In this document: piece by piece, positions 1-7,169 of the stretch
Layout: each line of letters begins with the position of its first letter
How positions within the stretch are numbered: the stretch's first letter is position 1
Assembly: GCF_002201475.1 (NCBI RefSeq)
Contig: NZ_CP021422.1
Location: 2,790,001 to 2,854,000 of the forward strand
Reading direction: 5' to 3'
Source: Acutalibacter muris
Lineage (GTDB): Bacteria > Bacillota > Clostridia > Oscillospirales > Acutalibacteraceae
DNA: 64,000 nt
The notes under the pieces: model-generated
What the model saw: only the letters and a program-made list of their open reading frames with translations
Told to the model about the DNA's origin: nothing
The model's database searches: none
Translations under genes and position numbers: made by a program

Positions 1-392
1 AAGTCCAGGTCCGGGTTCATCATCACCAGCATACTGACGGTGCCGTTGATGTCCCCAAGGGGTATCATGTCCACGCTGGAGGGTTTAAAGACGGCGGTGG
101 TGGTGGTGCCCACCCCAAGGGTGGACTCGATGGAGAACCGCCCGCCGGTCATCTCCGCCTCCATCTTGAACAGGGGCACCCCCAGGCCCACGCTGCGCGT
201 AGTCCGGGTGGTAAAGAACGGGTCCGTCACGCGCTCCACCTGCTCGGGGGTCATGCCCCGGCCGTTGTCGCCGATAGAGATGGAGAGCTCGTCAAGCTCC
301 GCGTCCTCCTCCACCGTTATGGTGATAAGGCTTGCCCCGGCGGAGATGGAGTTCTGGGCGATGTCCATTACGTTCAGTGAAAGCTCACGCAT
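1..392 (-). CDS. GHKL-family ATP-binding protein (partial, runs off window start)
   Basis: Reads from an ATG at 392 down to the window edge, so its C-terminus is missing. The visible residues form a histidine-kinase-type (HATPase_c/GHKL) ATP-binding domain: an N-box around NSISAGAS, the G1 box DNGRGM and the G2 box VGLGVPL. No phospho-acceptor His domain or membrane segment precedes it, so it is a stand-alone ATPase domain like those found in Clostridia hydrogenase operons, not a full sensor kinase. It starts 5 bp after the stop of the HndA-like gene and is probably co-transcribed with it. The partner it acts on is not visible. Confidence 0.85.
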   Translation of the reverse strand, partial: MRELSLNVMDIAQNSISAGASLITITVEEDAELDELSISIGDNGRGMTPEQVERVTDPFFTTRTTRSVGLGVPLFKMEAEMTGGRFSIESTLGVGTTTTAVFKPSSVDMIPLGDINGTVSMLVMMNPDLD

Positions 393-397
393 GGGCT

Positions 398-895
398 TTA
401 CTCCGCGTACTTCTCCAGAATGCCGTCCACGTCCTCGGGGGCCAGGCGGCCGTACACGTCCTCGTTTATCATCATGACGGGCGCCAGACCGCAGGCGCCT
501 ATGCAGCGGCAGGCGGTCAAGCTGAACAGGCCGTCCTCGGTGCACTCCTCGGGCTGGATGTGCAGCTTTTCAACTATTCTGTCCAGCACCTTGTCGGAGC
601 CCTTTACATAGCAGGCCGTGCCAAGGCACACGGAAATGTGGTTGCGCCCCTTGGGCGTAAGGCTGAACTGTGAGTAGAACGTGGACACACCGTAGACCTC
701 CTCAAGGGAGACCCCAAGGCCGTCGGCAATCTTTTTCTGCACCTCCATGGGGAGATACCCGTAGATGTCCTGGGCCTGGTGCAGGGCGGGCATAACGGCC
801 CCGGCCTGGCCCTTAAGGCCCGCGATGACCTCGTCGAGCTTCTTTGCCTGCTCGGGAGTATCATGGAAGGGCAGAGTGCTGATACGTTTTTGCAT
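398..895 (-). CDS. hndA: NuoE/HndA-like [2Fe-2S] subunit of an NAD(P)-linked hydrogenase
   Basis: Thioredoxin-like [2Fe-2S] protein of about 165 residues, the usual length of NuoE/HndA. The four-Cys cluster motif is present as CLGTACYVKG followed by CRCIGACGLAP. In this family the subunit passes electrons between NAD(P)H-oxidising and hydrogenase subunits in the cytoplasm. The start at 895 (MQKRIST) is preferred over an upstream in-frame codon at 955 because an AGGAAG ribosome site lies 11 bp upstream of it, and the longer version would begin inside the -10 region of the promoter. The GHKL ATPase gene follows directly. The catalytic hydrogenase subunits probably lie beyond the window edge (inference). 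Confidence 0.9.
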   Translation of the reverse strand: MQKRISTLPFHDTPEQAKKLDEVIAGLKGQAGAVMPALHQAQDIYGYLPMEVQKKIADGLGVSLEEVYGVSTFYSQFSLTPKGRNHISVCLGTACYVKGSDKVLDRIVEKLHIQPEECTEDGLFSLTACRCIGACGLAPVMMINEDVYGRLAPEDVDGILEKYAE

Positions 896-955
896 AATTC
901 GACCATCTTCCTTTCTTCTTGCATCGTGATTTAAATATATCAAATTGACGGGCAT

Positions 956-984
956 TTATAATTCCACAAAAGAATTAAGCCCAA
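956..984 (-). promoter_or_regulatory. sigma-A-like promoter of the hndA-like gene
   Basis: On the minus strand TTGGGC (984-979) and TTATAA (961-956) are separated by 17 bp. This gives the hndA-GHKL pair its own promoter, separate from the upstream PHP/DRTGG operon. Confidence 0.6.
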
Positions 985-1010
985 AAGAACAACAATTTCC
1001 ACCATTTTTT

Positions 1011-1060
1011 ATCGATATCCCTGGTTATAGTTACCAAAATATCGATATAATATATCGATA
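1011..1060. promoter_or_regulatory. Triple ATCGATAT repeats upstream of the hndA promoter
   Basis: Three copies of the palindromic core ATCGAT flanked by A/T occur at 1011-1018, 1040-1048 and 1053-1060, the last two forming a larger inverted repeat. They lie roughly 27-75 bp upstream of the -35 box. Repeats with this shape and position suit a transcription factor site. No regulator could be assigned; they do not match the Rex consensus TTGTTAA-N4-TTAACAA. Confidence 0.5.
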
Positions 1061-1780
1061 TCACATTCCCAAAAGCACTTTAAGCACCGCCCTGACACTT
1101 TTTTCCGGCAGCTCCATACTGTTTGGCACAGAGGCCGCCAAGGTGTCCAGATAATGGCTGTCCGAGTCCCGGACTATGCCCATGGAGCAAAGCTCCGGGT
1201 ACCTTCTCTTCACCTCCTCCAGGTCCGCGTCCCTTGTGACCTCGGCAAAGGTATACCCCCCCTCCGGGGGTATGCTGCCAAGGGCAGCGGTTATGCTGTA
1301 GGAGTCCCTGTCCACATGGGCCGGGAAGGCCGTGCCGCCGTACTGCTCACATAGGGCCTTTACCTGGTCCGCGCCGATATACGAAGCCACCAGCAGCAGG
1401 TCAGGGAGAGTCCCCACCAGCTCGTCGTTCTCGTTCAGAACGCGCTGCTCGCCGAAGATCTCCGGCTTATTCTTTATATGGGGCATATTATCATATATGT
1501 ACCTGTCGAACTCCATAGCACCCTCTAAGCTCTCAAAAAGGCAGACCACGTGGGCCTCCTCGCTGGTGCAGAGCTCCATGCCGGGTATCGCCACTATGCC
1601 CGCCTCCTGTGCTGCTTTAAGCACCGCCGGGGCGTTCTTGCAGGTGTTGTGGTCGGTGACGGCTATTATCTCAAGGCCGGAGATCTGTGCCATGCCCACG
1701 ATATTGTTGGGGGTCATGTCGTTGTCCCCGCAGGGGGACAGGCAGGAGTGGATATGCAGGTCATAGGGGTACGCGCTCAT
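1061..1780 (-). CDS. PHP-domain metal-dependent phosphoesterase
   Basis: A 239-residue PHP protein. Metal ligands are seen as DLHIHSCLSPCG near the N-terminus, TDHN around residue 43, an acidic GMELC segment and a C-terminal RDSDSHYL. The family hydrolyses phosphate esters or oligonucleotides with two or three metal ions; the substrate is unknown here. It overlaps the stop of the DRTGG gene by 4 bp and is probably translationally coupled. Its place between DRTGG and hydrogenase genes matches the recurring Clostridia hydrogenase cluster, where its exact job is not established. Confidence 0.85.
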   Translation of the reverse strand: MSAYPYDLHIHSCLSPCGDNDMTPNNIVGMAQISGLEIIAVTDHNTCKNAPAVLKAAQEAGIVAIPGMELCTSEEAHVVCLFESLEGAMEFDRYIYDNMPHIKNKPEIFGEQRVLNENDELVGTLPDLLLVASYIGADQVKALCEQYGGTAFPAHVDRDSYSITAALGSIPPEGGYTFAEVTRDADLEEVKRRYPELCSMGIVRDSDSHYLDTLAASVPNSMELPEKSVRAVLKVLLGM

Positions 1781-2109
1781 TGCAGCAGCCCGTGGACCGC
1801 CACGGCGGTGTCATACAGGTTCGGCCCGCAGCCGTACACAGGTATGCCCTGCATATCGGCCCGCTTCTTCGCGTCCGCGTCCAGGGCCGAGTCCTCACAG
1901 AGAACTATGCAGCTGGTATCCGCCAGGGCCGCCACGGCGATGGCGTTAAGGTTCCCCATCACCGTCAGCCAGACGTTCCCCGCCTGGGCCCGGCCCATGA
2001 CCCAGCTGAGGAGGTCTCCCACGTAGCAGCCGTCTATCACGTTGTCCTCTCCGTCCTCCCCGGCCAGAAGCCTCCAGCCCAGGGCACCGGCCATTTCCTT
2101 TACAGTCAT
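1777..2109 (-). CDS. DRTGG-domain protein (second copy)
   Basis: A 110-residue protein resembling the stand-alone DRTGG domain (named after its motif, found in phosphotransacetylase-associated and CBS proteins). Visible landmarks are the AGEDGEDNVIDGCYVGDLLS stretch and the hydrophobic core IAVAALADTSCIVLCED. Start ATG at 2109 overlaps the previous gene's stop by 4 bp. It is a paralogue of the DRTGG gene at the head of the operon (3886-4236), both having a segment near the N-terminus ending in a GD/SDM-type turn. These domains are thought to bind ligands or serve as scaffolds; function here is unknown. Confidence 0.75.
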   Translation of the reverse strand: MTVKEMAGALGWRLLAGEDGEDNVIDGCYVGDLLSWVMGRAQAGNVWLTVMGNLNAIAVAALADTSCIVLCEDSALDADAKKRADMQGIPVYGCGPNLYDTAVAVHGLLQ

Positions 2110-3449
2110 TCCCTCTCCTCCTTGCCGTCGTTATTGATGCCGCCCGGGTGCCAGCCAAGGCCCCCCTCAAGCTCCGAGAGGGTGCTCGCCACCTTCTGCA
2201 TCTGCTTGCGGTAGACGAACACGCAGTCGGTCTTCCTGCACGCGCCCTTCACCACGTCCTCGGCGAAGGCCCGGCAGGTGGGTGCGCCGCAGGCCCCGCA
2301 GTCAAGGCCGGGCAGCTCCTCCTCTATATTGTCTATCTCCACCATCATGCGCATAGCCTCCGACAAATCGGCCGAGAGGGTCATAACGTTGGAAAACTCC
2401 AGCTCCCCCTCCCACTCCATATCTGTGGGCACAGGCCCCCCTGCCAGGTGGTTCTGGCTTACGGGCAGGTACTTTCTAAGGCGCTGTATCCTGGCCTTGG
2501 CCACGTAGGGGTTCTCAACGCAGAGCACGCCCCCCACGCAGCCCCCGGCGCAGGCATTGAGCTCGATAAAGTCCAGCTCCCCTATGCGCTCGTCCTCCAC
2601 CTCCTCCAGCACGCGTATCACGTTCTCTATGCCGTCGGCGGCAAGGTACTTCTCGTTAAGTAACGCCGCGGACTCCCCGCCGCTTGTGCTCCAGCCCACG
2701 CCGATAATTCCCGAGTTTGCGATGGGCTCTATGCTCTCAAGCCTATCCATGGTGTGGCTTAGAGTGGGGAAAACCTCGCTGATGGCGATGGCCCCGTCTA
2801 CCTTGGACCTGTCTATCCCCAGGGGCATCTGTATGTCCGTGACCTTGGCCGGACAGGGGGTGATGAAAAAGCAGCCTATGTCCCTCTCGGGAAGGCCGGT
2901 TCTCTCCACGGCCTCCCGCTTTGCCATGCCCGCCGCCGTCTCCATAGGGGACTTCAGAGGCAGCACATGGTCGCAGAGGTCGGGAAAGCGCACCCTTATG
3001 AGCCGCACCACCGCCGGGCAGGCCGAGCTTATCACCGGCCGTGGAAGGCTCATGCCGGTCTCGGGGTTATACATGAGCTTTCGGGTGGCTTCGCTGACCA
3101 GCTCCGCGGCCCTTGAGACCTCGTACACCTGGTCGAAGCCCATCTTTTTAAGGCCCGTCAGCACGTAATCTATGTCGTCCAGATTGTTGAACTGGCCGTA
3201 AAGGCTCGGCGCGGGCAGGGCTATGTTATACTTGAACTTGCCCAGGTCCTCCATATGGGTATACCTGGCCCTTTTGGCGTGGTGGGGGCAGATGCGTATG
3301 CACTCGCCGCAGTCTATGCAGCGCTCGGAAGCGATAAAGGCCTTGCCGTTTCTTATGCGTATGGCCTCGGTGGGGCAGCGCTTCACGCAGTTGGTGCAGC
3401 CCACGCACTTGTCTTCTTTTAATGTAACAGAATGGAAAAACTCCGCCAT
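2106..3449 (-). CDS. Sensory-type [FeFe]-hydrogenase-like iron-sulfur protein (HydS group)
   Basis: A 447-residue protein with two N-terminal 4Fe-4S ferredoxin motifs (CVGCTNCVKRCP and CIDCGECIRICP), a hydrogenase large-subunit domain and a C-terminal Fe4 cluster motif (DCGACGAPTC ending in KGAC). H-cluster ligand motifs are present as SSACPAVVRL, ITPCPAK and NACAGGC. The first Cys of the usual TSCCP motif, which carries protons in catalytic enzymes, is Ala here. That replacement is known for sensory HydS-type hydrogenases, so a redox or H2-sensing role is likelier than bulk H2 turnover (inference). No PAS domain is seen. Its operon partners, an RsbW-like ATPase and DRTGG proteins, fit signalling. 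AGGAG lies 8 bp before the ATG. Confidence 0.8.
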   Translation of the reverse strand: MAEFFHSVTLKEDKCVGCTNCVKRCPTEAIRIRNGKAFIASERCIDCGECIRICPHHAKRARYTHMEDLGKFKYNIALPAPSLYGQFNNLDDIDYVLTGLKKMGFDQVYEVSRAAELVSEATRKLMYNPETGMSLPRPVISSACPAVVRLIRVRFPDLCDHVLPLKSPMETAAGMAKREAVERTGLPERDIGCFFITPCPAKVTDIQMPLGIDRSKVDGAIAISEVFPTLSHTMDRLESIEPIANSGIIGVGWSTSGGESAALLNEKYLAADGIENVIRVLEEVEDERIGELDFIELNACAGGCVGGVLCVENPYVAKARIQRLRKYLPVSQNHLAGGPVPTDMEWEGELEFSNVMTLSADLSEAMRMMVEIDNIEEELPGLDCGACGAPTCRAFAEDVVKGACRKTDCVFVYRKQMQKVASTLSELEGGLGWHPGGINNDGKEERE

Positions 3450-3460
3450 TGGCTTTGCTC

Positions 3461-3889
3461 CTACTTCCTCCCGGGAATGACGGTCATCTTGACAGTAGTG
3501 CCCACCCCTACCGTGGAATCGATAGTCATTTCATCGGTGTATTTTTTCATGTTGGGCAGGCCCATCCCCGCGCCGAAGCCCAGGGCCCGCACATTGTCCG
3601 GGGCCGTGGACCAGCCGGCCTGCATGGCCTGCTCCACGTCGGGTATGCCGGGTCCCTGGTCGATAAGGGCGATGTCCACCCTGTCCGGGTCCACGTCCAC
3701 TATGGCCTCGCCGCCGCCGCCGTGTATCACAAGGTTTATCTCCCCCTCATACATTGCTATAGCGATGCGTCGTATGGCGTCGGGCTCATAGCCCAGCTTT
3801 TTAAGCTTGTGCTTCACGTCGCCGGAGGCCTCGCCCGCCCGGGTGAAGTCGTCGCCGGGCACCTGGTATTCCAAATGCAGCATACTCAT
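3461..3889 (-). CDS. RsbW-like anti-sigma-type ATP-binding protein
   Basis: A 142-residue single-domain GHKL ATPase of the serine kinase/anti-sigma (RsbW/SpoIIAB) type. The nucleotide-binding loops are visible as DQGPGIP and GFGAGMGLPNM. There is no transmembrane segment. The start overlaps the stop of the DRTGG gene by 4 bp and the hydrogenase-like gene follows 11 bp later, so it is an operon member. In the family such proteins phosphorylate or sequester a partner; none is identified in the window. Confidence 0.85.
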   Translation of the reverse strand: MSMLHLEYQVPGDDFTRAGEASGDVKHKLKKLGYEPDAIRRIAIAMYEGEINLVIHGGGGEAIVDVDPDRVDIALIDQGPGIPDVEQAMQAGWSTAPDNVRALGFGAGMGLPNMKKYTDEMTIDSTVGVGTTVKMTVIPGRK

Positions 3890-4236
3890 GATATGTCGCA
3901 GCCCCCTCTCAGGCCGTTCTCAAACAGCAGCCCGCAGGCGGTGAACATACGGTAAGGCGAGCTTAAAACCGTCATGTCCTTCATCTCTGCAAGGTCCAGC
4001 ACCTGCTGGTTCACGGGCTTGCCCCGGACGAAAACGATGCAGTGCATATCCATCATCTCCGCCGTGCGCACCACCTGTGGGTTCATAAGCCCCGTCAGCA
4101 GCACAGACTGGTCCTTTACAAAGGCCAGCACGTCGCTCATCATGTCGCTGCCGCAGGCGGTCTTGACCTCCTGCTCAAGGTCCCCCTCCACCAGTATCTG
4201 GCATTTAAGTATGTCCACAATGTCTTTTACCTGCAT
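3886..4236 (-). CDS. DRTGG-domain protein (first copy, head of operon)
   Basis: A protein of 116 residues starting MQVKDIVD at 4236, chosen because a perfect AGGAGG stands 7-8 bp upstream; a longer in-frame start at 4278 would overlap the promoter -10. The visible pattern VEGDLEQEVKTACGSDMMSD matches a stand-alone DRTGG domain. The C-terminal segment ends with a conserved-looking TVLSSPYRMFTACGLLFENG. It is the first gene of the operon DRTGG, ATPase, hydrogenase-like, DRTGG, PHP. Role unknown; a ligand-sensing or adaptor part is plausible. Confidence 0.75.
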   Translation of the reverse strand: MQVKDIVDILKCQILVEGDLEQEVKTACGSDMMSDVLAFVKDQSVLLTGLMNPQVVRTAEMMDMHCIVFVRGKPVNQQVLDLAEMKDMTVLSSPYRMFTACGLLFENGLRGGCDIS

Positions 4237-4276
4237 AGTTTTACCTCCTAATATTCGCTTAGGGTCTATACCCAAC

Positions 4277-4305
4277 ATTATATCATAAATTATTCACGAG
4301 GGCAA
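4277..4305 (-). promoter_or_regulatory. Promoter of the DRTGG-hydrogenase operon
   Basis: Minus strand TTGCCC (4305-4300) and TATAAT (4282-4277) with a 17-bp spacer. It diverges from the serC promoter about 60 bp away. Confidence 0.75.
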
Positions 4306-4362
4306 ACATTTTATGAAATTCGCCGCATTTTTCCTGGGAAATGAATTAGGGCCCGTTTTTTC

Positions 4363-4391
4363 TTGCATTTTGGCCCGCCTGACGCTATAAT
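4363..4391 (+). promoter_or_regulatory. serC promoter
   Basis: TTGCAT (4363-4368), 17-bp spacer, TATAAT (4386-4391). An AGGAGG site sits just before the serC ATG. Confidence 0.75.
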
Positions 4392-4450
4392 ATTGAAAAG
4401 CATACTTCTTTATTATATTACTCTGATAAACAATTAGGAGGTCAGGACCC

Positions 4451-5536
4451 ATGTCACGAGTCTACAATTTTTCCGCCGGCCCCTCCATGCTGCCGGTGCC
4501 TGTCTTGGAGAAAGCCGCCGGGGAGCTTTTGGAGTACGGCGAAACCGGCCAGTCCGTAATGGAGATGTCCCACCGCTCCGCCGCCTTCGAGCCCATCATC
4601 AATGAGACCCAGGTCCTTATAAGGGAGGTCATGGGCATTCCCGACAACTATAAGGTGCTGTTTCTGCAGGGGGGCGCGTCCAGCCAGTTTGCCGCCGTGC
4701 CCATGAACCTGATGACAAAGAACCGCAAGGCCGACTATGTGCTCTCCGGCCAGTTCTCCACCAAGGCCTATAAGGAGGCCTGCCGCTACGGCGACTGCAA
4801 GACCGTGGCTTCATCTAAAGACGACAATTTCAGCCATATACCAGCGATAGACAAGAGCCAGCTGCGCCCGGACGCGGACTACCTGCATATCTGCATGAAC
4901 AACACCATCTACGGCACCTTCTGGCACACGCTGCCCGACAGCGGCGACGTGCCCCTGGTGGCGGATATCTCCTCCTGCATACTGAGCCAGCCGATTGACA
5001 TAACCAGGTTTGGTTTACTGTATGCCGGAGCCCAGAAGAACGTGGCCCCCGCCGGGCTCACCCTCGTCCTCGTCCGGGAGGACCTTATAGGCGAGACTCT
5101 GCCGGGCACCCCCACCATGTTCGACTATAAGGTGATGGCCGACAACGACTCCATGTACAACACCCCGCCCTGCTGGCCCATCTATATGTGCAAGCTGGTG
5201 CTGGAGTGGATAAAGAACGACGTCGGCGGCCTTGACAAGATGAAGGAGCGCAACGAGAAAAAGGCCGGTGTGCTCTACGATTTCCTTGACAATTCAAGGC
5301 TTTTCAAGCCCTGTGCAGAGAAGGACAGCCGCTCTATAATGAACGTCACCTTTATAACCGGCGACAAGGATCTGGACGCGAAGTTTGTGAAGGAGTCCGC
5401 CGCCGCGGGCTTTGTGAACCTGAAGGGCCACAGAAGCGTGGGCGGTATGCGGGCCTCCATCTATAACGCCATGCCGCCCGAGGGCGTGGATAAGCTGGTG
5501 GAGTTTATGCAGGAGTTCGAGAGCAGGAACGGCTGA
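4451..5536 (+). CDS. serC: Phosphoserine aminotransferase
   Basis: A 361-residue class V PLP aminotransferase, full length for SerC. It converts 3-phosphohydroxypyruvate and glutamate to phosphoserine in serine (and vitamin B6) synthesis. Recognisable pieces are the N-terminal YNFSAGPSMLP, the phosphate-binding QGGASSQF, and the PLP-lysine segment YAGAQKNVAPAG. AGGAGG precedes the ATG. It is followed after a small toxin locus by serA on the same strand, so the first two steps of serine synthesis are neighbours, but the 430-bp gap with its own promoters makes a single transcript unlikely. Confidence 0.97.
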   Translation: MSRVYNFSAGPSMLPVPVLEKAAGELLEYGETGQSVMEMSHRSAAFEPIINETQVLIREVMGIPDNYKVLFLQGGASSQFAAVPMNLMTKNRKADYVLSGQFSTKAYKEACRYGDCKTVASSKDDNFSHIPAIDKSQLRPDADYLHICMNNTIYGTFWHTLPDSGDVPLVADISSCILSQPIDITRFGLLYAGAQKNVAPAGLTLVLVREDLIGETLPGTPTMFDYKVMADNDSMYNTPPCWPIYMCKLVLEWIKNDVGGLDKMKERNEKKAGVLYDFLDNSRLFKPCAEKDSRSIMNVTFITGDKDLDAKFVKESAAAGFVNLKGHRSVGGMRASIYNAMPPEGVDKLVEFMQEFESRNG

Positions 5537-5562
5537 TTCCGAGATGCATCTCGAGAAATATA

Positions 5563-5591
5563 TTGACATAATCTGGAGAGCGTTGTAAAAT
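5563..5591 (+). promoter_or_regulatory. Promoter of small toxin mRNA (locus A)
   Basis: TTGACA (5563-5568), 17-bp spacer, TAAAAT (5586-5591). The boxes and spacing, and part of the spacer, match the locus B toxin promoter at 8675-8703. The transcript would have a leader of about 125 nt before the 30-residue ORF. Confidence 0.75.
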
Positions 5592-5644
5592 AGAAGCGCC
5601 CCCCTAAAGGGGCGGGGCGCTGAAAGGAATATCGAGTACGGAGG

Positions 5645-5654
5645 ACGGTTGGCC
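5645..5654 (+). other. Shared RNA motif ACGGTTGGCC in toxin A leader
   Basis: This 10-mer, partly self-complementary through GGCC, lies in the toxin A leader. The antitoxin strand of the same locus carries ACGGTTAGCC (5871-5862, minus), and in locus B both RNAs carry ACGGTTGGCC (8604-8595 minus; 8382-8391 plus). It may be a loop used for first contact between the RNAs (inference). Confidence 0.5.
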
Positions 5655-5721
5655 GACGAGTAGGTGTACGGCATACGCGGGCACGCGAGACGCGAATCCA
5701 CACTGAAAGGGGGTCGTACTT

Positions 5722-5814
5722 ATGAGTGCTTACGAAGCATTAGTGGTCATGGTGATGGTACTTCATATCATCGCCGACCTGCTGATAGCCCTTCATAACG
5801 GCACAAAAAAGTAA
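5722..5814 (+). CDS. Small hydrophobic peptide, putative holin-like type I toxin (locus A)
   Basis: A 30-residue peptide beginning MSAYEALVVMVMV, with one predicted membrane helix (residues about 7-25) and a polar Lys-Lys end. The MxxYEAL opening and length resemble the 'putative holin-like toxin' family of Firmicutes. An AAAGGGGG ribosome site lies about 8 bp before the ATG. Its long leader is nearly identical to that of the second copy (8438-8527), and its stop codon lies inside a bidirectional terminator met by an opposing consensus promoter. This layout is that of a type I toxin-antitoxin module. Toxicity is inferred from architecture only. Confidence 0.7.
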   Translation: MSAYEALVVMVMVLHIIADLLIALHNGTKK

Positions 5815-5846
5815 CCGCCTCTCGCCAAAGTCGCCGGTTACTTTTT
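5806..5846. terminator. Bidirectional terminator shared by toxin and antitoxin RNAs (locus A)
   Basis: The inverted repeat AAAGTAACCG / CGGTTACTTT has an A-run on its left and a T-run on its right, so it can end transcripts from both sides. It contains the toxin stop codon. Confidence 0.75.
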
Positions 5847-5897
5847 GTGTAACTAAATTTTGGCTAACCGTCCGAGATACCCCGCCGGCGCCTCTTT
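5806..5897 (-). ncRNA. Candidate antisense antitoxin RNA (locus A)
   Basis: A consensus promoter on the minus strand, TTGACA (5931-5926) and TATAAT (5909-5904) with a 16-bp spacer, would start an RNA of about 90 nt converging on the toxin gene and ending at the shared hairpin. It overlaps the 3' end of the toxin message, as in TxpA/RatA and BsrG/SR4. The RNA also carries ACGGTTAGCC, a near copy of a motif in the toxin leader. The promoter lies just upstream of serA on the opposite strand. Confidence 0.6.
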
Positions 5898-5903
5898 ATC
5901 TAT

Positions 5904-5931
5904 ATTATACCACATTTTGTCCCCATGTCAA
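5904..5931 (-). promoter_or_regulatory. Promoter of candidate antitoxin RNA A
   Basis: TTGACA and TATAAT on the minus strand with a 16-bp spacer. It faces the toxin promoter at 5563-5591 and no protein gene follows it before the shared terminator. Confidence 0.7.
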
Positions 5932-5963
5932 TACCCCCAACAACCTTTGAAAGGAAGATAACC

Positions 5964-7130
5964 ATGTACAAAATACTCTGCCTTAACAAGATAAGCCCCA
6001 CCGGCACCAAGCGCTTCGGCGAAAGCTATACCTTCTCCCCGGAGATGAAGGACCCCGAGGGCATACTGGTGCGCTCGGCCTCCATGCACGATATGGACCT
6101 GCCCGAGAGCCTTCTGGCCATCGCCCGGGCCGGGGCCGGGACCAACAATATCCCCTCTGAGGACTGCGCCAAAAAGGGCGTGGCCGTGTTCAACACTCCC
6201 GGGGCCAACGCCAACGCCGTGAAGGAGCTGGTGCTCTGCGCGCTGCTGCTCAGCTCCCGTAAGATACCCGCCGCCATGGACTGGGTGAAGACCCTAAAGG
6301 GTCAGGGGGCCGAGGTCTCAAAGCTTGTGGAGAAGGGCAAGGGCCAGTTCGCCGGGCCCGAGATTCAGGGCAAGTCCCTGGGCGTGGTGGGCCTTGGGGC
6401 CATCGGCATACTTGTGGCCAACGCCGCCCACTCTTTGGGCATGGAGGTCTACGGCTATGACCCGTACCTCTCCGTGGACGCGGCCTGGCGGCTGTCCCGG
6501 TCGGTGCATCGCTCCATGAGCCTTGACGAGATATACCAAAGCTGCGACTATATCACCCTGCACCTGCCCGCCACCAAGGACACCAAGGGCATGATAAACG
6601 CCGAGACCCTGGGGAAGATGAAGGAGGGCGTGCGGCTTATGAACTTCGCCCGGGGGGAGCTGGTGGACACCGCCGCCCTGCTCAGCGCCCTTGAAAGCGG
6701 CAAATGCGCGGCCTATGCCACGGACTTCCCCGCCGACGAGATGCTGGGTATAGAGAACGTGATACCCCTGCCCCACCTGGGCGCCTCCACTCCCGAGAGC
6801 GAGGACAACTGCGCCCAGATGGCGGTGGACCAGATAAAGGAGTATATCGAGAACGGCAATATAATAAACTCCGTGAACCTGCCGAACCTCAGTATGGCCC
6901 GGGAGCCGGGCACCCGCCGTATCTGCGTTATACACAAAAACGTCCCCGGGGCCATCGCGGACTTTACAAGCGTCTGCGGCAAAGCGGGGATAAACATCGA
7001 GAATATGCAGAGTAAGTCCCGGGGGGACTACGCCTATACCGTTTTGGACGTGACCGGCGCGGACATCGCCCCCGCCGCCCGGGAGCTGGCTACCCTTGAG
7101 GCAAATATCCGGGTGCGGGTCATAGACTAA
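5964..7130 (+). CDS. serA: D-3-phosphoglycerate dehydrogenase with C-terminal ACT domain
   Basis: A 388-residue D-2-hydroxyacid dehydrogenase catalysing the first committed step of serine synthesis (3-phosphoglycerate to 3-phosphohydroxypyruvate, NAD). The NAD site is GVVGLGAIG, the catalytic Arg lies in MNFARGELVD, and the acid/base His in LPHLGAST. The last ~75 residues (RRICVIHKNVPGAIADFTSV onward) form one ACT domain, the usual serine-sensing regulatory unit. The start at 5964 follows a GAAAGGAAG ribosome site; an upstream in-frame start at 5925 lies inside the antitoxin promoter region and lacks one. Confidence 0.95.
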   Translation: MYKILCLNKISPTGTKRFGESYTFSPEMKDPEGILVRSASMHDMDLPESLLAIARAGAGTNNIPSEDCAKKGVAVFNTPGANANAVKELVLCALLLSSRKIPAAMDWVKTLKGQGAEVSKLVEKGKGQFAGPEIQGKSLGVVGLGAIGILVANAAHSLGMEVYGYDPYLSVDAAWRLSRSVHRSMSLDEIYQSCDYITLHLPATKDTKGMINAETLGKMKEGVRLMNFARGELVDTAALLSALESGKCAAYATDFPADEMLGIENVIPLPHLGASTPESEDNCAQMAVDQIKEYIENGNIINSVNLPNLSMAREPGTRRICVIHKNVPGAIADFTSVCGKAGINIENMQSKSRGDYAYTVLDVTGADIAPAARELATLEANIRVRVID

Positions 7131-7169
7131 GTTTCCCAAAGCATACGGAATTTGAAAGGGAGTGCAAAA

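Noticed and set aside
1013..1060. Rex operator upstream of hndA
   Set aside because: Rex sites in Clostridia follow TTGTTAA-N4-TTAACAA; the boxes here have an ATCGAT core instead.
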